Positions 38,464-49,210 of a stretch of 64,000 nt of DNA are shown here, piece by piece. This stretch comes from Daucus carota subsp. sativus (Eukaryota; Streptophyta; Magnoliopsida; Apiales; Apiaceae). The position numbers and the translations under genes are program-made. The notes beneath the pieces are model-generated. The model was not told the origin of the DNA, did not search any database, and saw nothing but the letters and a program-made list of their open reading frames with translations. Where the stretch lies: contig NC_030381.2 in NCBI RefSeq assembly GCF_001625215.2, positions 53,617,214 to 53,681,213 on the forward strand, given 5' to 3'. Position 1 is the first letter of the stretch, and every line of letters begins with the position of its first letter.

Positions 38464-38540
38464 CCTTATTTTCGCTCAAGTCTCTCCCTGTTTCTCTAGC
38501 TTCCTCTTCTTGTTTCTGCAGCTAATACTCTATCGTGCGT

Positions 38541-38548
38541 TTATATAA
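38541..38548 (-). promoter_or_regulatory. TATA box of heparanase-like gene 1
   Basis: On the minus strand CTTTATATAAACGC lies about 80 bp before the start codon. The corresponding site of copy 2 reads CCATATAAACGC (58680-58691), one step away from the consensus. Confidence 0.55.
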
Positions 38549-39339
38549 AGAACTCATGAATAACCGATTCCTACAAGAACTCTGGTACTTTTATCCATAA
38601 TAAGCAGAATTAGATTGTGATAACAAGTTTATCTAGTGATAAGAAGTTTATCCATCCATGCTTAGTTTTCTTTTCTCAGTAGAACTGTTCGGCAACTTGT
38701 ACAAATGGAGTCTGACTTGGACTGTTAATAAGCAATGTGGATTCTGATCCTAGGCCTCACGGCTCATGCAGAGCCTCTTGACAGTAATGCTAACCAAGTG
38801 GTAGCTCAGGGCCAACTCTAGAAGAGCCCTCAAAAATTTTAAAATTATATAGTTTTACATAATAATTAGATTTTTGTTTATATTTATAAGACACATATAA
38901 CATGAAATATTAATAAATATAATTAAAATAACTTTAAAAAATGAGGATCATATCAATCAAATGATTTTAAATTTTTTAGCGATATGTGTATTAATTAAGT
39001 AAGTATGTAATAAAACTAAATTATATGATTTTTATCATTTGTGCTATAATATTTTTTTAACATTTAATTAGTTTAAATGTAATATTTGGATACAAATTAA
39101 CCTGACAATAAATAAAAAGAACAATAGCTGTACAAATTTTGTGTAAAATGTAAATAATTTAATTATCATGTTATCATAAATAATTTTATGTGTAATTACT
39201 TTATAATAACCTAAAATATACACCATTTTAAATATAAAGAATAAATATTACATGATAATTTATTATAAATAATATATACTTTTATATAAAATAAAATATA
39301 ATAATTTTTGTATTTATGAAAAGACCTATTAAAATCTAA
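38549..39339. other. Upstream flank of heparanase-like gene 1
   Basis: The flank is shared, inverted, with the upstream flank of copy 2 at 57780-58680 (for example AGAACTGTTCGG and its reverse complement, and the GGGCTCTTCTGGAGTTGGCC region). No gene is seen. Confidence 0.6.
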
Positions 39340-39800
39340 AGTCTCAAATTTAGTTGCCCTGGTCACACGTTTCCAACACTTGGTGTGATCGGCAATCTCC
39401 ACAGCGATGCATGCATGCTGCATGAATAGGAACCTCATTTGACAGGAGTCTTTTAGTTTATTTTCTCACCGTATTTCCGAATAATTTTGTTTACTAGCAA
39501 TTTGATATCCTAATATTTTTTATTCGAACAATTTACTTAATTACACTACAATAATTATTGTATAGTATTAAATAATTTATCTTTTTTCTTATGTTTCGAG
39601 ATTTAAGCTAAATTATGTTTTATTTTCCATACACTCCTGGATTATTTTACTCATAATATTTTAATTATTAAATATTGAAAGTATGCTCGACAGTTTTAGT
39701 TATTATTTAAAATTTTGCTATCCTGATAATTTTGATTCTGCAAAATTTAGTTGCATTATTAAATAATTTATTTTGTTACATTTCAAGAGTTAAATTTTTA
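39340..39800. repeat. Inverted repeat arm, partner at 45880-46290
   Basis: Starting from the CATGCATGCTGCATGAATAG region and running through CGTATTTCCGAATAATTTTG to TTTCAAGAGTTAAATTTTTA, the sequence recurs as reverse complement at 46290 down to 45880. It is intergenic and probably the outer flank of a further inverted duplicate of the heparanase block. Confidence 0.8.
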
Positions 39801-39877
39801 TCTACACACCCCTGGATTATTTGAATAATAATATTAATTATTAAATATTAAAAAAAATTGCTTGATAGTTTTAGTTA

Positions 39878-40213
39878 AAGCTTTTTTCATAACTGCCCTA
39901 ACCTCTTAATTTTTTACAAAAATAACTTTCAATATTTTAAAAAAAAACCATTTTTAATAAATTATTTACAAAACGCAACAACATTTGACAACAGTTGCAA
40001 CGACTTGCAACTTCTGCAACTTCGTTTGCAACACCATTTGCAACAGTTGCAACTGAGAAATTTCATTTGCAATTTATGTAACTTCATTGGCAACAGTTGC
40101 CACAAGTTGTATTTTTGTAAGTAATTTGAAAAAAATTGTATTTAAAAAAAAAATTAAGTTGACAGTATTTTTGTAAATAAATTCTAAAAAGTTGGTATAT
40201 TTATAAATATTCC
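39878..40213. mobile_element. Small Mutator-like MITE with GTTGCA repeats (relic)
   Basis: Ends resemble each other in inverted orientation (CTTTTTTCATAAC...TTTTTTACAAAAATA and the reverse complement of TTTTTGTAAATAAATTC...ATTTATAAATATTCC). Flanks TTTTAGTTA (39869) and TTTTAATTA (40214) could be a 9-bp target duplication with one mismatch. The middle is an array of TTGCAAC-type words. The same kind of termini and GTTGCA words occur in the larger elements at 6482 and 56245. Confidence 0.5.
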
Positions 40214-40489
40214 TTTTAATTATTATTTACAATAATATCTTGGTTCACATGTACTAGACTACCAAATTGTCTTTAAATTTATTTGCTTAAAAAATAAAAT
40301 AACAATATAGTTTTAGTATTTAATAATTTTATTTTTTTGACGTTTCGAGATTTATTTAATATGTCAACAATATTTGTGTTGTACTAAAATAAATATTTTT
40401 CTCCATGTAATTAAATTGTATTAATAAATAAATTTGATTTTAATTTTGTTGTAATAATAGTATCTTGGTTCACATGTGAAACTATTTTG

Positions 40490-41050
40490 AAGTTGGGTTT
40501 TAGCTCTTTGCACAAAATATTTCAAATACCATACAACATGATAAATTCTTGTATTTGCTACTACATTCTAATTGTATCGAATAAAAATGTTAAATTTGTT
40601 TCGTCTACTTTTTCTTCTTTAATTATGTTCTGTAACTAGTTTATTAGGCAGTTTTCCATTCATATCACTATCACAAATCATTATATTAACATTTTTGATA
40701 AGAACATATATCATGTGACGAGCAGAATATGATTGATAATTTGTATGCAAGAACATCTTCCAATTTTACATGACCTAAACTAAATGTTTACTTTGTTTAT
40801 ATATTTGATCCATATTCTCCGTTGTATGATCATCTCTGCAACATCCTATGAATTATATATAAACAAACGTTCTATGAATTATATATAAACAATTAAATAA
40901 TATATTGGAGAGAATTAATATTTATTTAATTTCAAATAAATATAATTTTGATCCGTCTGCTATCAATGTCTTACTCTGCGTAGTATTAAAGTTTACATTA
41001 TAAGCAGAACTAGAATTAGGATGAGAAGTGTATTATGCTTAGTTTTTTTT
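40490..41050. repeat. Segment repeated at 43970-44600 (inverted) and 47205-47600
   Basis: Words such as CTCCAATATATTATTTAATT and the linked ATTCATGGAATGTTGC... stretch occur at 44000-44100 and 47210-47300 in one orientation, and as reverse complement at 40790-40930. This is non-coding flank that travelled with the cluster duplications. Confidence 0.75.
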
Positions 41051-41164
41051 TTCCTACCCGAAGTAGGTAAGTTTATAATTTTTTTAAAATAAAGTCGTGA
41101 TTTAAAGAAGAGATCACGTACTATTAGAAATCAAAGATCTGGTGACTTCTTTATATTTTATATA

Positions 41165-41320
41165 ATATCAAAACTGATTTTAATTCTGAGTTACACGACA
41201 ATTATTTGATAAATATTGTGACATGTTATTTTTTTTCCAATTTTATAAACCTTTTAATTGTGCAGAGTATTTTATGGAATTCTTCTACTAAAATCTTCAT
41301 GACTTTGTGAGGGAGATGTG
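41165..41320 (+). pseudogene. Relic of an LRR receptor kinase second exon
   Basis: Compared with the intact kinase at 52940-53215, this piece keeps the intron tail (TTTTATAAACCTTTT, TTGTGCAGAGTAT). It then joins TATGGAATTCTTCTACTA directly to AATCTTCATGACTTTGTGAG, skipping the parts between by two internal deletions. Nothing longer of the kinase remains. It precedes BURP pseudogene 3 exactly as the intact kinase precedes BURP 5. Confidence 0.85.
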
Positions 41321-41830
41321 TTTTGCTTGACCTACAGCAATACTTGTTACTAATGAGTAAAATCATGCAGTTTTTTTAAACCGATCAGCTTAATGGTAAT
41401 CTCAACTTACATTACTAAGGAGATCGGGCGCAGTCAAGCCCTGTGCAGGTGACGACAACCTTCTGAATTAAAATGATTCAAATAGAGAAATGGATAGTTG
41501 AGTACATTTTTAGAGTGAATTTGTTTTATATTAGAATTTTTTTTCTTTACAAGCTTCTAGAGTGATTGATTATGGGAATATTAAAACTTGAATAAAGCTC
41601 TGTTGATTATGTTGAATTGGGAACTGAATTTCTTTTTGTTGGGTCCAAGTAGGGATCAGAGCAACTATGCTAGTGACTAATGTTGTTAAATCAAGTCCAG
41701 ACGTCCGATACAATATATGACAATGGTAAAGGAGTGTTGCTTTTACTTGTTCGATAACATATCTTTTCATTCACCAAAGATATCTAGGCTCTAAACTATT
41801 TAGGTTTTAGACGGCCTTACAGCATACTCA

Positions 41831-42960
41831 ATGGAGTTTAATCTCTTCCGTTTCTATGCACTTCTTTCAGTAAGTTACTCTCCACCAATTTCTGGGGATT
41901 CACTCTTAAGTTTATGGATATAGCGATGTTAACTACAAACAATTTTGAACTACAGAGCCCGGAACTTAACAAAGTTACTAAAGTACAAGTAAAATTCACC
42001 AATAACTCATATATGACACACAGATATACATTTGTATGTTTGTGACTATATTTATGATCATACTGCAGGTAGCATTTGTGGCAAGTCATGCAGCTCGAAC
42101 TTTTGAAGATTACTGGAGATCAGTTTTGCCAGACACTCCCCTGCCTAAATCCATTAGTGGACTTCTTCAGTCTCCTGGTTAGCGACTTCCTAAATTTCAT
42201 CTATACAACACTACTTCCAGCCTAGCTTTTGTGAGAATGTAGTAAAAAAGATCTTAAAGCCAAATACCTCTTCCATATTCTAAACACCGATTTTTAAGAG
42301 TAACTTCTGTTGAACAATTCAAATCCTAATTTTTCAACTTTCAATTTTTAAGAATAACTTGGTTGTGATATCTGAAAATATTGGACTTGCAGAATGGATG
42401 AATGATGAAAGCAAGGTTTCTAATGTGGAAAAACAAACCGGAGACAGACCCATTCAACTAATTATATGCTGCCTCTGTAATCAGCTTCATAATTATCCCA
42501 ATGTAGCCCTCTTTTTCTTAGAAAAAGATATGCACCAAGGAGCAAGAATGAATCTCCATTTCACCAAGTCAACCATTCCAATACCTTTCTTGCCTCAAAA
42601 CATTGCTAACTCCATCCCATTCTCGTCCATTAAACTACCAGAAAGACTAAGTAAATTTTCCGTAAAACAGAACACATTAGAATCAGAAACAATAAAGGAC
42701 ACAATCAGTGAATGTGAAGCGCCAGGAATCAAAGGCCAAGAGAAGTACTGTGAAATCAAATGATCGATTTCACCACTATTGGGAAAAAAATTGAAGGCAC
42801 TGTCTACAAGCAAAACTATGCATATGTTGTGTTTTATTGCCACAAAACAAACAACGTTAAGGCATATACAGTTTTCTTAGTTGGAAATGATGGAACAAAA
42901 GCGAAAGCAGCAGCTATTTGCCACACAGACACTTCCTCTTGGAACCCTAAGCATAGAGAT
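41831..42960 (+). pseudogene. BURP pseudogene 3
   Basis: Exon 1 (41831-41869) and exon 2 (42069-42177) are intact. Exon 3 from 42393 keeps EWMNDES and the start of the BURP domain (VALFFLEKDMHQG). The TxV repeats are almost gone, and the frame ends in a stop at 42761-42763 after EKYCEIK. The following piece restarts in another frame (MIDFTTIGKK). About 100 bp including the first CH pair are deleted, and the fourth CH pair is lost where the sequence runs into unrelated DNA after NPKH. A functional BURP protein is not possible. It is closest to BURP 5 (same VFLVGNDG variant). Confidence 0.9.
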
Positions 42961-45241
42961 CAACATGACAAATTCTACACGTCGTTCTGGTTTGTTTTTT
43001 TTTCAAGTTCTGTTTATGTTGACTTTTGTGCTCATGAATTTGTAGAGATTTTCTATTTATCAAATCTGAGAAATTTTACTCATAATTTTGTTCATGTTGA
43101 TCTCTATGCTCATGAATTTGCAGGATTTTGTCTTTAACAAATATGAGAAATTTTACTCGTAGATTTGTTTATATTTTTTGACTTTTATGCTCATGAATTT
43201 ACAGAGATGTTTTGTTTAACAAATCTGAAATTTTTTACAAATTCATCATATTGTATTGAAGATTATCATATTGAAGAATAATATTGAGATTATACAAAGT
43301 GTCCCACTAATATTAAATATATTTATTATTTTCTCTATTGAATATTACCCTTTTTCTCTATTGAAAGTTCTACTCAAAATCCTATTATATATATTTCGGA
43401 CCTAATTAATATTCTAGGTGGTGCACTTTATTTTCTTTTGATTTTGTTTTTCCTATTTTGTGTTTTATTAAACATTTATTTTAAAAGTAATGTAATTATT
43501 TTTTGATGTTATAGAAAAAATTTACATCATACATATATTTATTACAAGTGATACTATAATATAAATTTAAATTATAATTTAATTGAACTATAAATAAAAG
43601 CCAATCTTTAAGATTAATATACATACCTCTTCTTGCAGTGGATTTTTTTAATTTATGTTTTTCTTCAACTAGAGATGTATTGACTTGGTTATTATTTTTT
43701 AACTAGAATGGCTCTTAGAGTTTCGTAAAGAAAATTCTGGAGTCTCTCGTTCAAATATTTAATTAAAAATAATTTTACATTAAATTTTGTAAAGTGTTAT
43801 TTAAACATTAAATTATTTCATAAAATTTATTATAATAATAGAAATTGAGATATTTCAATATATTTTGCTCATTATTTCAAGCTGAAACTTTGCTATATTA
43901 CTAGTGAAAGAGTGGATGTTAGATAAGAAGTGTTACGGCTATAGCAAATACGGATCAAAATTATATTTGCGCAACTATTTAATTGTTATTTAATTCTCTC
44001 CAATATATTATTTAATTGTTTATATATAATTCATGGAATGTTGCTGAGATGATACACAGCGGAGAATATGGATTAAATATATAAACAAAGTAGGTGGTTA
44101 AAACATTTAGTTTAAATCATGCAAAATTGGAAGATGTCCTTGCATACAAATTATCAATCATATTATTCAATAAAATCATATTATTCAAGAAAAATTAGTT
44201 ATCTGACATTTTTACCATGCGCGCTCGTCACATGATAAATGTTTTTATTAAAAATGTTAATATAATGATTTGTGATAATGATATGAATGAAAAAATGCCT
44301 AGCAAACTAGTTACATAACATAATTAAAGAAAAAAAGTAGATGAAACAAATTTTACAAACTTTTTCCGATTCGGATTTTCTGATTAAGAATTTAACATTT
44401 TCTATTCGATACAAAAATGATTCGGATTTTCTAATTAAGAATTTAGCATTTTCTATTCGATACAAGAATGTAGCAGCGTATACTTGCTTTTGAGGTTTTG
44501 GAAGTGTTTATGTATGTTACTCTACCTTAATTACTCTATTTTGTATCAATTCATATAGTATATACTATTTCTGGCAAAACCGATTTCCAGCCTAGAGAAT
44601 AAAATTATAAAACAAGCACAGTCGATCATGATAAGAACATAACAACGATATTTCAAAATTTCATTAGAAGAGACGTACATGGCTGGTCTTGGGAGTTGAG
44701 AATTGATTAGTGTTTAAATAAAATAATGGTAAAAATTAAAGAGATATTAATATTATATTATATTTATCATAAGTATACCAAAAGATAGAAAGAAGTAGTC
44801 ATAAATTGAGTGCCCTTTCATGAGCCTTGTGTTTTTGCACTTGTTTGCACTCCGTCAAAACCGGCTCTGTCTGCCAGTGATATTTTCTTGACGCGGGTTA
44901 ATGCTCTATTTACTGGATCAAAACTTTCAGCCTAGTGAAAAAGTTTTCAGTCAACTAATTGTAACATTTAAAACTTACAAGAAGGTCATTCCGTTAGCCT
45001 CCTTTAAAAACTTAACGTGTAAATGTTTTATTTCATCACTGTTTCGATCAAAATTTTCAATTACCCTACCGAGTAACGAACAACTTTACAATCTCCTTCC
45101 TCTACCTCCTCAGGCGACCACTTATTCTCATCGGTACTACACTTTTTTAGGCGGCCCTCTCTCTCCCTCTCTACTCTCTCTCTCTCTCATATCTCTGTAT
45201 TTTGGTGGGGAGAGAAATCTTGAGAGGGAAAAGAATCAAAC
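42961..45241. other. Spacer with cluster-derived repeats
   Basis: Directly after the broken BURP copy there are about three imperfect repeats of a unit with TATGCTCATGAATTTGCAG. From 43970 to 44600 lies the segment shared with 40490-41050 and 47205-47600. No gene is visible. The last 100 bp before 45242 are CT-rich and look like the 5' leader of the XB3-like fragment. Confidence 0.5.
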
Positions 45242-45413
45242 ATGGCAGTTGATGAGTTGCAGGACAACATATGAGCATGATCTTTTCAGTGTTATTCATT
45301 CGGAGACTTGCAAACTGTTAAAACTATCGTGGAAACTGACCCTACCATGATTCATCAATCCACTCTGTACGATCGCAACTTTACTATTCATATTGCTGTA
45401 TGGCCAGATCGAG
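45242..45413 (+). pseudogene. XB3-like ankyrin E3 ligase, first-exon fragment (frameshifted)
   Basis: One frame from ATG 45252 reads MSCRTTYEHDLFSVIHS. A shifted frame continues as GDLQTVKTIVETDPTMIHQS and TLYDRNFTIHIAV, up to a donor-like GAG/GTGGGC at 45413. This matches from memory the N-terminus of XB3-type ankyrin-RING proteins (an LSC..T.EH.LF..V..GDL motif, then VYDR..ALHIAA). A one-base shift between the two parts and the lack of any later ankyrin or RING exon make it a fragment. A CT-rich leader (45150-45215) precedes it, so promoter or 5' UTR sequence was carried along. A hAT-like terminus follows within 60 bp. Confidence 0.6.
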
Positions 45414-45463
45414 GTGGGCTTTTTCTTTTTTCTTGAAACTTGTGTCAAGATCAACGGGACAAC

Positions 45464-45520
45464 CAGGGGCGGATCTAGAGACAGAATTTAGCGGGGGCAC
45501 CAAGCAAATTTTCAGAAAAC
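45464..45520 (+). mobile_element. Terminus resembling a hAT-type MITE
   Basis: CAGGGGCGGATCTAGAG with GCGGGGGCACC shortly after is a terminus common in plant hAT-type and related non-autonomous elements. No matching inverted end was found to the right, so it is probably truncated. Confidence 0.4.
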
Positions 45521-45879
45521 ACTTATATATTTTCTCTAATTTATTAATGTATTCAATTTTTTTGATATTTTTACACCATTCATATATACATACAATTTGG
45601 TAACCTAATATAGATGATTTATTCGCTCCAAATTTAATATTTGTTTTTGTATAATATAGTATGTTTAATTTAAAGAATCTATCATGTTGTATGGTATTTA
45701 ACAAAAAAAGTAAAAAAAATAATAGATAATGTATTTTCCCTAAATTGTTAATGTATTCAGTTTTTTTTGGGGTATTTTTAAATTATTTAAAAATACACAA
45801 AATTTGGTTGCCTAATAATACTGGTGATTTATTTACTCTAATTATAATATTGTTTCAGTAGAGTATATATTGATGAGAC

Positions 45880-46290
45880 ATTAAAAATTTAACTCTTGAA
45901 ATGTAGCAAAAAAAAATTATTTAATACTGCAACTAAATTTTGAAGAATCAAAATTATCAGGATAGCAAAATTGTAAATAATAACTAAAACTGTCGAGCGA
46001 TACTTTCAATATATAATAATTAAAATATCATGATTATTTAATCTCGAAACGTGATTTAGTTTAAATCTCGAAACGTAATGAAAAAGATAAATTATTTAAT
46101 ACTATATAATAAATATTGTAGGGTAATTAAATAAATTTGTTAAACAAAAATATTAGGATATCAAATTGTTAGTAAACAAAATTATTCGGAAATACGGGCA
46201 GAAACTAAAAGACAATAGCCTGTCAAATGAGGTTCCTATTCATGCAGCATGCATGCATCGTTGTGGAGATTGCCAATCAAACCTCAGCAC
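45880..46290. repeat. Inverted repeat arm, partner at 39340-39800
   Basis: Reverse-complement copy of the 39340-39800 segment. Between the arms are the kinase relic, BURP pseudogene 3 and the XB3-like fragment. Confidence 0.8.
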
Positions 46291-46397
46291 TTAAATCTTT
46301 TTATCAACGAGGAACTAATTGCAAAGCGGGACCCACGCACGTGCCTGGTAAAGTGCACAACAACTTGCTTAAATATAATGCACACAGATATACATTT

Positions 46398-46797
46398 GTA
46401 GCATTTGTGGTAAGTCATGCAGATCGAACTTTTGAAGATTACTGGAGATCAGTTTTGCCAGACACTCCCCTGCCTAAATCCATTAGTGGGCTTGTTCAGT
46501 CTCCTGCTTAGTGAACTTCTTTAAACACAAAATAACTAGGTTTTACTATCTGAAGATCAGCACACCGGCAAAGGGGAAAGCCTGTTTAAGTTGGAGTCAA
46601 TCCAGTCGGCTAAGCCCCTCCGACTATAATTATGCTGCCTCTGTAACTCAGCTTCATAATATTCCCAATGTAGCCGCCCATGAATCTACATTTTACCAAG
46701 TCCACTACTCCAACATATTTCTTGCCTCAAAACACTGCGGACTCCACCCAATTCTCGTCCACTGAACTGAACTACCAGAAATATTAAGTAGATTTTC
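46398..46797 (+). pseudogene. BURP pseudogene 4
   Basis: Exon 2 (46398-46510) is recognisable (VAFVVSHADRTFEDYWRSVLPDTPLP) but its donor is changed (CCTGCTTAG). Exon 1 is absent. From 46569 there are pieces of exon 3 (GKPV, YNYAAS, PNVA, then NLHFTKS with deletions and frame changes) ending near 46797, before the CH region. It is clearly dead and closest to BURP 3 and 5. Confidence 0.85.
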
Positions 46798-46904
46798 AAA
46801 TAATAATAAAATCTTCTTTTACTACGATTCAATTCTCAGAACAATTACTACGATTCAAAGCCTCTGCTAGGTAACGCTAGAGAAATTAAGGACGGTAAAA
46901 CAGA

Positions 46905-47127
46905 ATACTGTAAAATTGACCACTGATAACATATATTTAAAATTATACGTAACCACCTAACTAAAGTGAAGTAAACTGGCAAACAATCAAATAGCCCTTT
47001 AATCAACATAAAGTTAACTGTAAAAGCAAATCATGAAAACCTAACCTAATGACTCTAATTAACTTTAACTAGCCTAACCTAATTACTGTAATTAACTGGT
47101 GAAAGTCTCGTTGTGCTGATAATAATA
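46905..47127. repeat. Copy of the spacer at 35285-35545
   Basis: AACAGAATACTGTAAAATTG and the following AAACTGGCAAACAATCAAAT match the downstream flank of heparanase-like gene 1 in the same orientation. Confidence 0.8.
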
Positions 47128-47180
47128 GTTTCGTTCTACCACTTACGAAGAAGAACAAGCAGGAGCCAAAACCGCTTAGT
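47128..47180 (-). pseudogene. Relic of the last heparanase exon
   Basis: The minus strand carries the C-terminal codons (GFGSCLFFF-like remnant with GCTCCTGCTTGTTCTTCTTC) and the GTGGTAGAACGAAAC 3' flank of the heparanase-like genes. The rest of the exon is missing. A second copy of the flank words follows, then unrelated cluster sequence. Confidence 0.75.
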
Positions 47181-47204
47181 TTCGTTCTACCACTTACTAT
47201 TAAT

Positions 47205-48089
47205 TCTCTCCAATATATTATTTAATTGTTTATATATAATTCATGGAATGTTGCAGAGATGATCACACAGTGGAGAATATAGATTAAATATATAAACAAA
47301 GTAAGTGGTTAAAACATTTAGTTTAAGTCATGTAAAATTAGAAGATGTCCTTCATACAAATTATCACCTGACATTTTACCATGCGTGCTCGTCACATGAT
47401 AAATGTTTTTTTATTAAAAATGTTAATATAATGATTTGTGACAATGATATGAATGAAAAACTGCCTAATAAACTAGTTACAGAACATAATTAAAGAAGAA
47501 AAGTAGGTGAAACAAATTTACAAACCTTTTCTGATCCGGATTTTCTGATTAAGATTTAACATTTTCTAATCGGTACAAGAATGTAGCAGCAGATACTTGC
47601 TCTTCCTGCTGCTTGTTGATCAGCTGTTAATTGAGGTCTTTTCACGGGGTGTTTGGCAAAACTGATTTATACAAGGATTAGGTAATAAAATAACCTAATA
47701 AGCGGAATTCCATTAGGATAAGAATAAGAAGTGTATCCGCATTTAATTTTCCGTTGTCATAGGGGTTCGGCAAAACTAATTGAAGAGATCATGTACCGTT
47801 AGAAAATCAAAGATCTCGGATTGGACTGTTAATGAACTAGTTGGTCCAACGACTTGTACAAATCGAGTCTGACTTGTTGTAGTGTATATTGCAGAAGCAT
47901 CGACACTCATACGTGAGCAGCAGGATACTATGATTCAAAACCTTACATTATCTGATCCTACGCCTCGAGCTCCATGTCTGATCCTAGATACGCGCGCATA
48001 TAAAACATAATTCTATAATTTATTTTTGAATTTTTTTATAAAAATATTAACTCAAATTTTTATTCAGAAGAAAAAAAGTTCAAAATAAT
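47205..48089. other. Copied flank sequence without a gene
   Basis: The left half repeats 43970-44600. Around 47815-47880 there is a piece (GACTTGTACAAATCGAGTC) of the upstream flank of the heparanase-like genes. No coding potential is seen. Confidence 0.5.
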
Positions 48090-48180
48090 TTATCAAATTA
48101 CATTTTACAGGAGTATTAAAATGTGTGCCGAGCCTCCGTCCTCCATTGTAAACAAATGACAAGGACAGAGGGAGTATATA
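48090..48180. mobile_element. Possible Stowaway-type MITE relic
   Basis: CCTCCGTCC and, 35 bp on, GACAGAGGGAGTATA resemble Stowaway termini (CTCCCTCCGT type). The spacing is too short for a whole element, so at best this is a remnant. Confidence 0.3.
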
Positions 48181-49095
48181 ATCAACTACATACCTTATTT
48201 TCCAGGAGCATGGGAGGCATGAATTCAGTTTCTTTACTATTACGTTTTTTTTTAATTTCTTTTGCCATTGTTATTATCATATTCAAGAGTAAGATCTATT
48301 AGATTTATAATTACTGAAGCTGAACTTCATAGCTACGTAAGGCCTAAAGAAAACATAAAAAGAAACTTAACGGTATATTGGGAGGAATATATACATATTA
48401 TTTACGAATATTATAATTTATATCTACCATCTAAGCTGACGAGATGATTGTTAAAATTAAATTAAATTTAAAGGAAAACCGAGACAAGAGTAGGAAGGAA
48501 ATATCTGTGCTGATTGAGTAAACGCTGATATGCAATTTTATGTCACCCCTAAATAAATTTCAGAAAAAAGATATATATTGTAGAATAATAAAAAAATGTA
48601 ATCTATTTTCTTTTATAATTTAGAAACATCCAAACTAAATTTGCAACAACAAATATTAATCGAATCGATAGGGTAGATAAATATGTTAATTGATTTATAC
48701 AAATGTAACACATATATTATATTTTAATAATATTCATGCATAGTATAGGTTATAAATAATTAAAAATACAACCAGCTCTAAAATAGACAATGGATTCTTT
48801 GTAAGGACACATAGAGACAAACCCAACTTTGTGAAATGAAATTTTTAGGCAAAAATAACTAACCGGCACACAAGAAGTTTATCAACAACACTCTTAGAAA
48901 AATTATTTGAATCATCATATTCCAAGCACTAGAGAAATCTGCACATATTGCTCCTCTGATCACTGAAATATTTGTTGCGTCGATGCCCCTAGTCCATCTT
49001 CTATTATGATCAATCAGTTTCACTTCTCCAATTATACACTAATTTGTATACTTGATAAAGGCCAACAATCGTTATCTAGAGTACTAAAGTTTTTC
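48181..49095. other. AT-rich spacer
   Basis: No gene or element ends recognised. The only frame above 60 codons (48262-48447) has no family resemblance. Confidence 0.35.
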
Positions 49096-49210
49096 AGGGA
49101 AGAAATTAGAGAACAAGAACAGCACATTTTGGGTAGGTAACTGGAACAAACTAAATGCCCAGGAATTCATGAAGTACACCATCTCCAAAGGTTACAAGAT
49201 TGATTCGTAT
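49096..49210 (+). pseudogene. Relic of heparanase exon 4
   Basis: The sequence encodes KKLENKNSTFWVGNWNKLNA followed by QEFMKYTISKGYKIDSYA, matching exon 4 of the two intact genes (one substitution, L to F). It then breaks off exactly before the ELG of the catalytic motif. Position 49211 continues with the GCTTCCCAGAAAAAAAA flank that normally lies downstream of BURP genes, so this is a rearrangement junction. Confidence 0.9.

Noticed and set aside
39211-39438. Frame beginning MRFLFMQHACI, repeated at 46227
   Set aside because: Both lie in the inverted non-coding flank repeat and diverge after about 20 codons, so the shared peptide reflects duplication, not coding function.
44901-45241. Upstream part of a 149-codon frame as coding sequence
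   Set aside because: Only its end overlaps the XB3-like fragment. The rest is CT-rich leader-like DNA with no family resemblance.
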